Assembly (NCBI GenBank): GCA_025356505.1
Contig: JANXSV010000391.1
Coordinates: forward strand, 1 to 6,656
DNA: 6,656 bases
Reading direction: 5' to 3'
From: Methylovirgula sp.
GTDB lineage: Bacteria > Pseudomonadota > Alphaproteobacteria > Rhizobiales > Beijerinckiaceae
In this document: in pieces, positions 5,880-6,656 of the stretch
How positions within the stretch are numbered: position 1 is the first letter of the stretch
How the letters are laid out: the number at the start of each line of letters is the position of its first letter
Program-made: the position numbers and the translations under genes
The notes under the pieces: generated by a model
Told to the model about the DNA's origin: nothing
The model's input: the letters and a program-made list of their open reading frames with translations, nothing else
The model's database searches: none

Positions 5880-5891
5880 CGGACGATCATC

Positions 5892-6656
5892 TTACAAATC
5901 CACAGATGCAACAGAAGGAGATTCGGTTAACGTATGGGCGATATATTCGAGAGCATGGCGGATATGATCTCGTGTTGAAGGGCCGCCAAGGCATATGCGG
6001 ACAGCTTCCGGCGGCGTGCCTGTGACGGTAAAAGCATCGCTTGCAACCGCTCCGATACCAGTTGTGCGCATATGGCTTATAAAAGCCGAGCGCGTCCATC
6101 CTTCCGGCAGTGGCACCCAGAGATTAAAACTGAGCGGATCAGCCTGGAAACTTCCTTTAGGCAATATTTCTGCTGCCATGGTCTGGCGCGCTGCTGTTTC
6201 CCCGCGAGTGAATTGCAGAATTGCATCCGCGGTCCCATCCTCAATCCATCGTGTGGTCAGCGCCAAAGTCAGTGGCGACGCCATCACAGTTGCTGCTCGC
6301 AGCGCCGCAGCGAACGGCCAGCTTGAGCGGATATCCGGAACCACAATGTAGGCCGCGCGTAGGCCGGCCCCAATGCATTTTGCCAGACCTGCAATGTGCC
6401 ATGTTATATCTGGCGCGAGAGCGGCAAATGGCACCGGCCCATGTTGGGGAATGAAGCCGTAAGCATCATCTTCGATGATAGGTACTTGATAACGACGGCA
6501 AATGGCTGCGATAGCGCTTCGGCGCGCTTCTGGAACTGTATGCGTAGTCGGGTTGTGAAGTGTCGGATTGAGGTAGAGCCCTTTAGGGGCTAGGTTTTTG
6601 CAAGCATCGATAAGAGCAGCAGGGTCTATACCGTCGCGGTCCATCCGCAGGCCTGC
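5892..6656 (-). CDS. PLP-dependent aminotransferase-fold protein, probably MocR-type regulator (C-terminal 254 residues)
   Basis: The frame enters at the right edge without a start and ends at TAA (5894-5892), giving 254 residues of a class I/II (fold type I) aminotransferase domain. Visible landmarks, numbered from the edge: N35 in LHNPTTH, IIEDDAY at 60-66 (the PLP-pyridine aspartate and tyrosine), lysine K93 in LAKCIGAGLR, R100, and the C-terminal carboxylate-binding R220 in EAVRICLGG. LSFNLWVPLP (175-184) is typical of MocR proteins, which carry an N-terminal GntR winged helix that would lie outside this window. A free-standing aminotransferase is the alternative. Odd: the serines that often precede the PLP lysine (SFSK) are replaced by G90 and A92. 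It faces the operon and ends 423 bp from it, so it may belong to a different unit. Confidence 0.85.
   Translation of the reverse strand, partial: AGLRMDRDGIDPAALIDACKNLAPKGLYLNPTLHNPTTHTVPEARRSAIAAICRRYQVPIIEDDAYGFIPQHGPVPFAALAPDITWHIAGLAKCIGAGLRAAYIVVPDIRSSWPFAAALRAATVMASPLTLALTTRWIEDGTADAILQFTRGETAARQTMAAEILPKGSFQADPLSFNLWVPLPEGWTRSAFISHMRTTGIGAVASDAFTVTGTPPEAVRICLGGPSTRDHIRHALEYIAHTLTESPSVASVDL

Larger units (their letters stand above)
5469..5891. other. 423-bp gene-free gap between two converging units, with IS debris
   Basis: No intact gene is visible. The left part (5469-5577) has only an 11-bp palindrome, TCATA-A-TATGA (5533-5543), and an unsupported 41-codon frame at 5504-5629. The middle (about 5578-5738) holds an inverted repeat and the broken start of an IS6-type transposase. 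The right part (5787-5891) shows only a weak hairpin with a T6 tract. I see no clear terminator directly after the aminotransferase stop at 5468. Confidence 0.7.

Noticed and set aside
1..6656. tRNA, rRNA, CRISPR array or riboswitch
   Set aside because: No cloverleaf, rRNA motif, regularly spaced repeat or recognisable riboswitch core was seen on either strand.

Overview
The window looks like a catabolic locus from an alphaproteobacterium, most likely of the rhizobial/brucella-type order Hyphomicrobiales. The base for this is overall gene style, roughly balanced G+C, strong AAAGGAG-type ribosome binding sites, paired FCD-GntR and MocR-type regulators, and an IS6-family relic of the kind I associate with that group. 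The taxonomic call is an inference; no rRNA or marker gene is present.

Layout: (1) Positions 1-1229, minus strand: a dihydropyrimidinase/hydantoinase whose last part lies beyond the left edge. (2) 1295-1993, minus: an FCD-domain GntR repressor, 65 bp upstream of the hydantoinase and probably co-transcribed with it. (3) 1994-2186: a compact divergent control region. Two back-to-back candidate promoters have -35 boxes inside one 13-bp palindrome, and two abutting copies of GGTCNGACC (a FadR-family-like operator) lie just after the rightward -10 box. (4) 2187-5468, plus: a tight four-gene operon with a polar-amino-acid-type periplasmic binding protein, an ABC permease, a ureidoglycolate-lyase-family protein and a class V aminotransferase of the cysteine-desulfurase-like type. 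The last three genes are joined by ATGA stop/start overlaps. (5) 5469-5891: a 423-bp gap holding the broken 5' part of an IS6-family transposase. (6) 5892-6656, minus: the C-terminal aminotransferase-fold part of a MocR-type regulator or a free-standing class I/II aminotransferase, running off the right edge.

Working model (inference): the GntR protein senses a small carboxylate and controls both arms. The binding protein and permease import a nitrogenous, amino-acid-like compound, possibly a ureide, cyclic ureide or carbamoyl amino acid. The hydantoinase opens the cyclic ureide, the AllA-like protein releases urea or performs related C-N cleavage, and the PLP enzyme acts on the amino-acid-like product. 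No ATPase subunit, second permease or N-carbamoylase is visible, so the system is incomplete within the window. I do not recognise this gene combination as a named pathway. It is the best candidate here for something undescribed.
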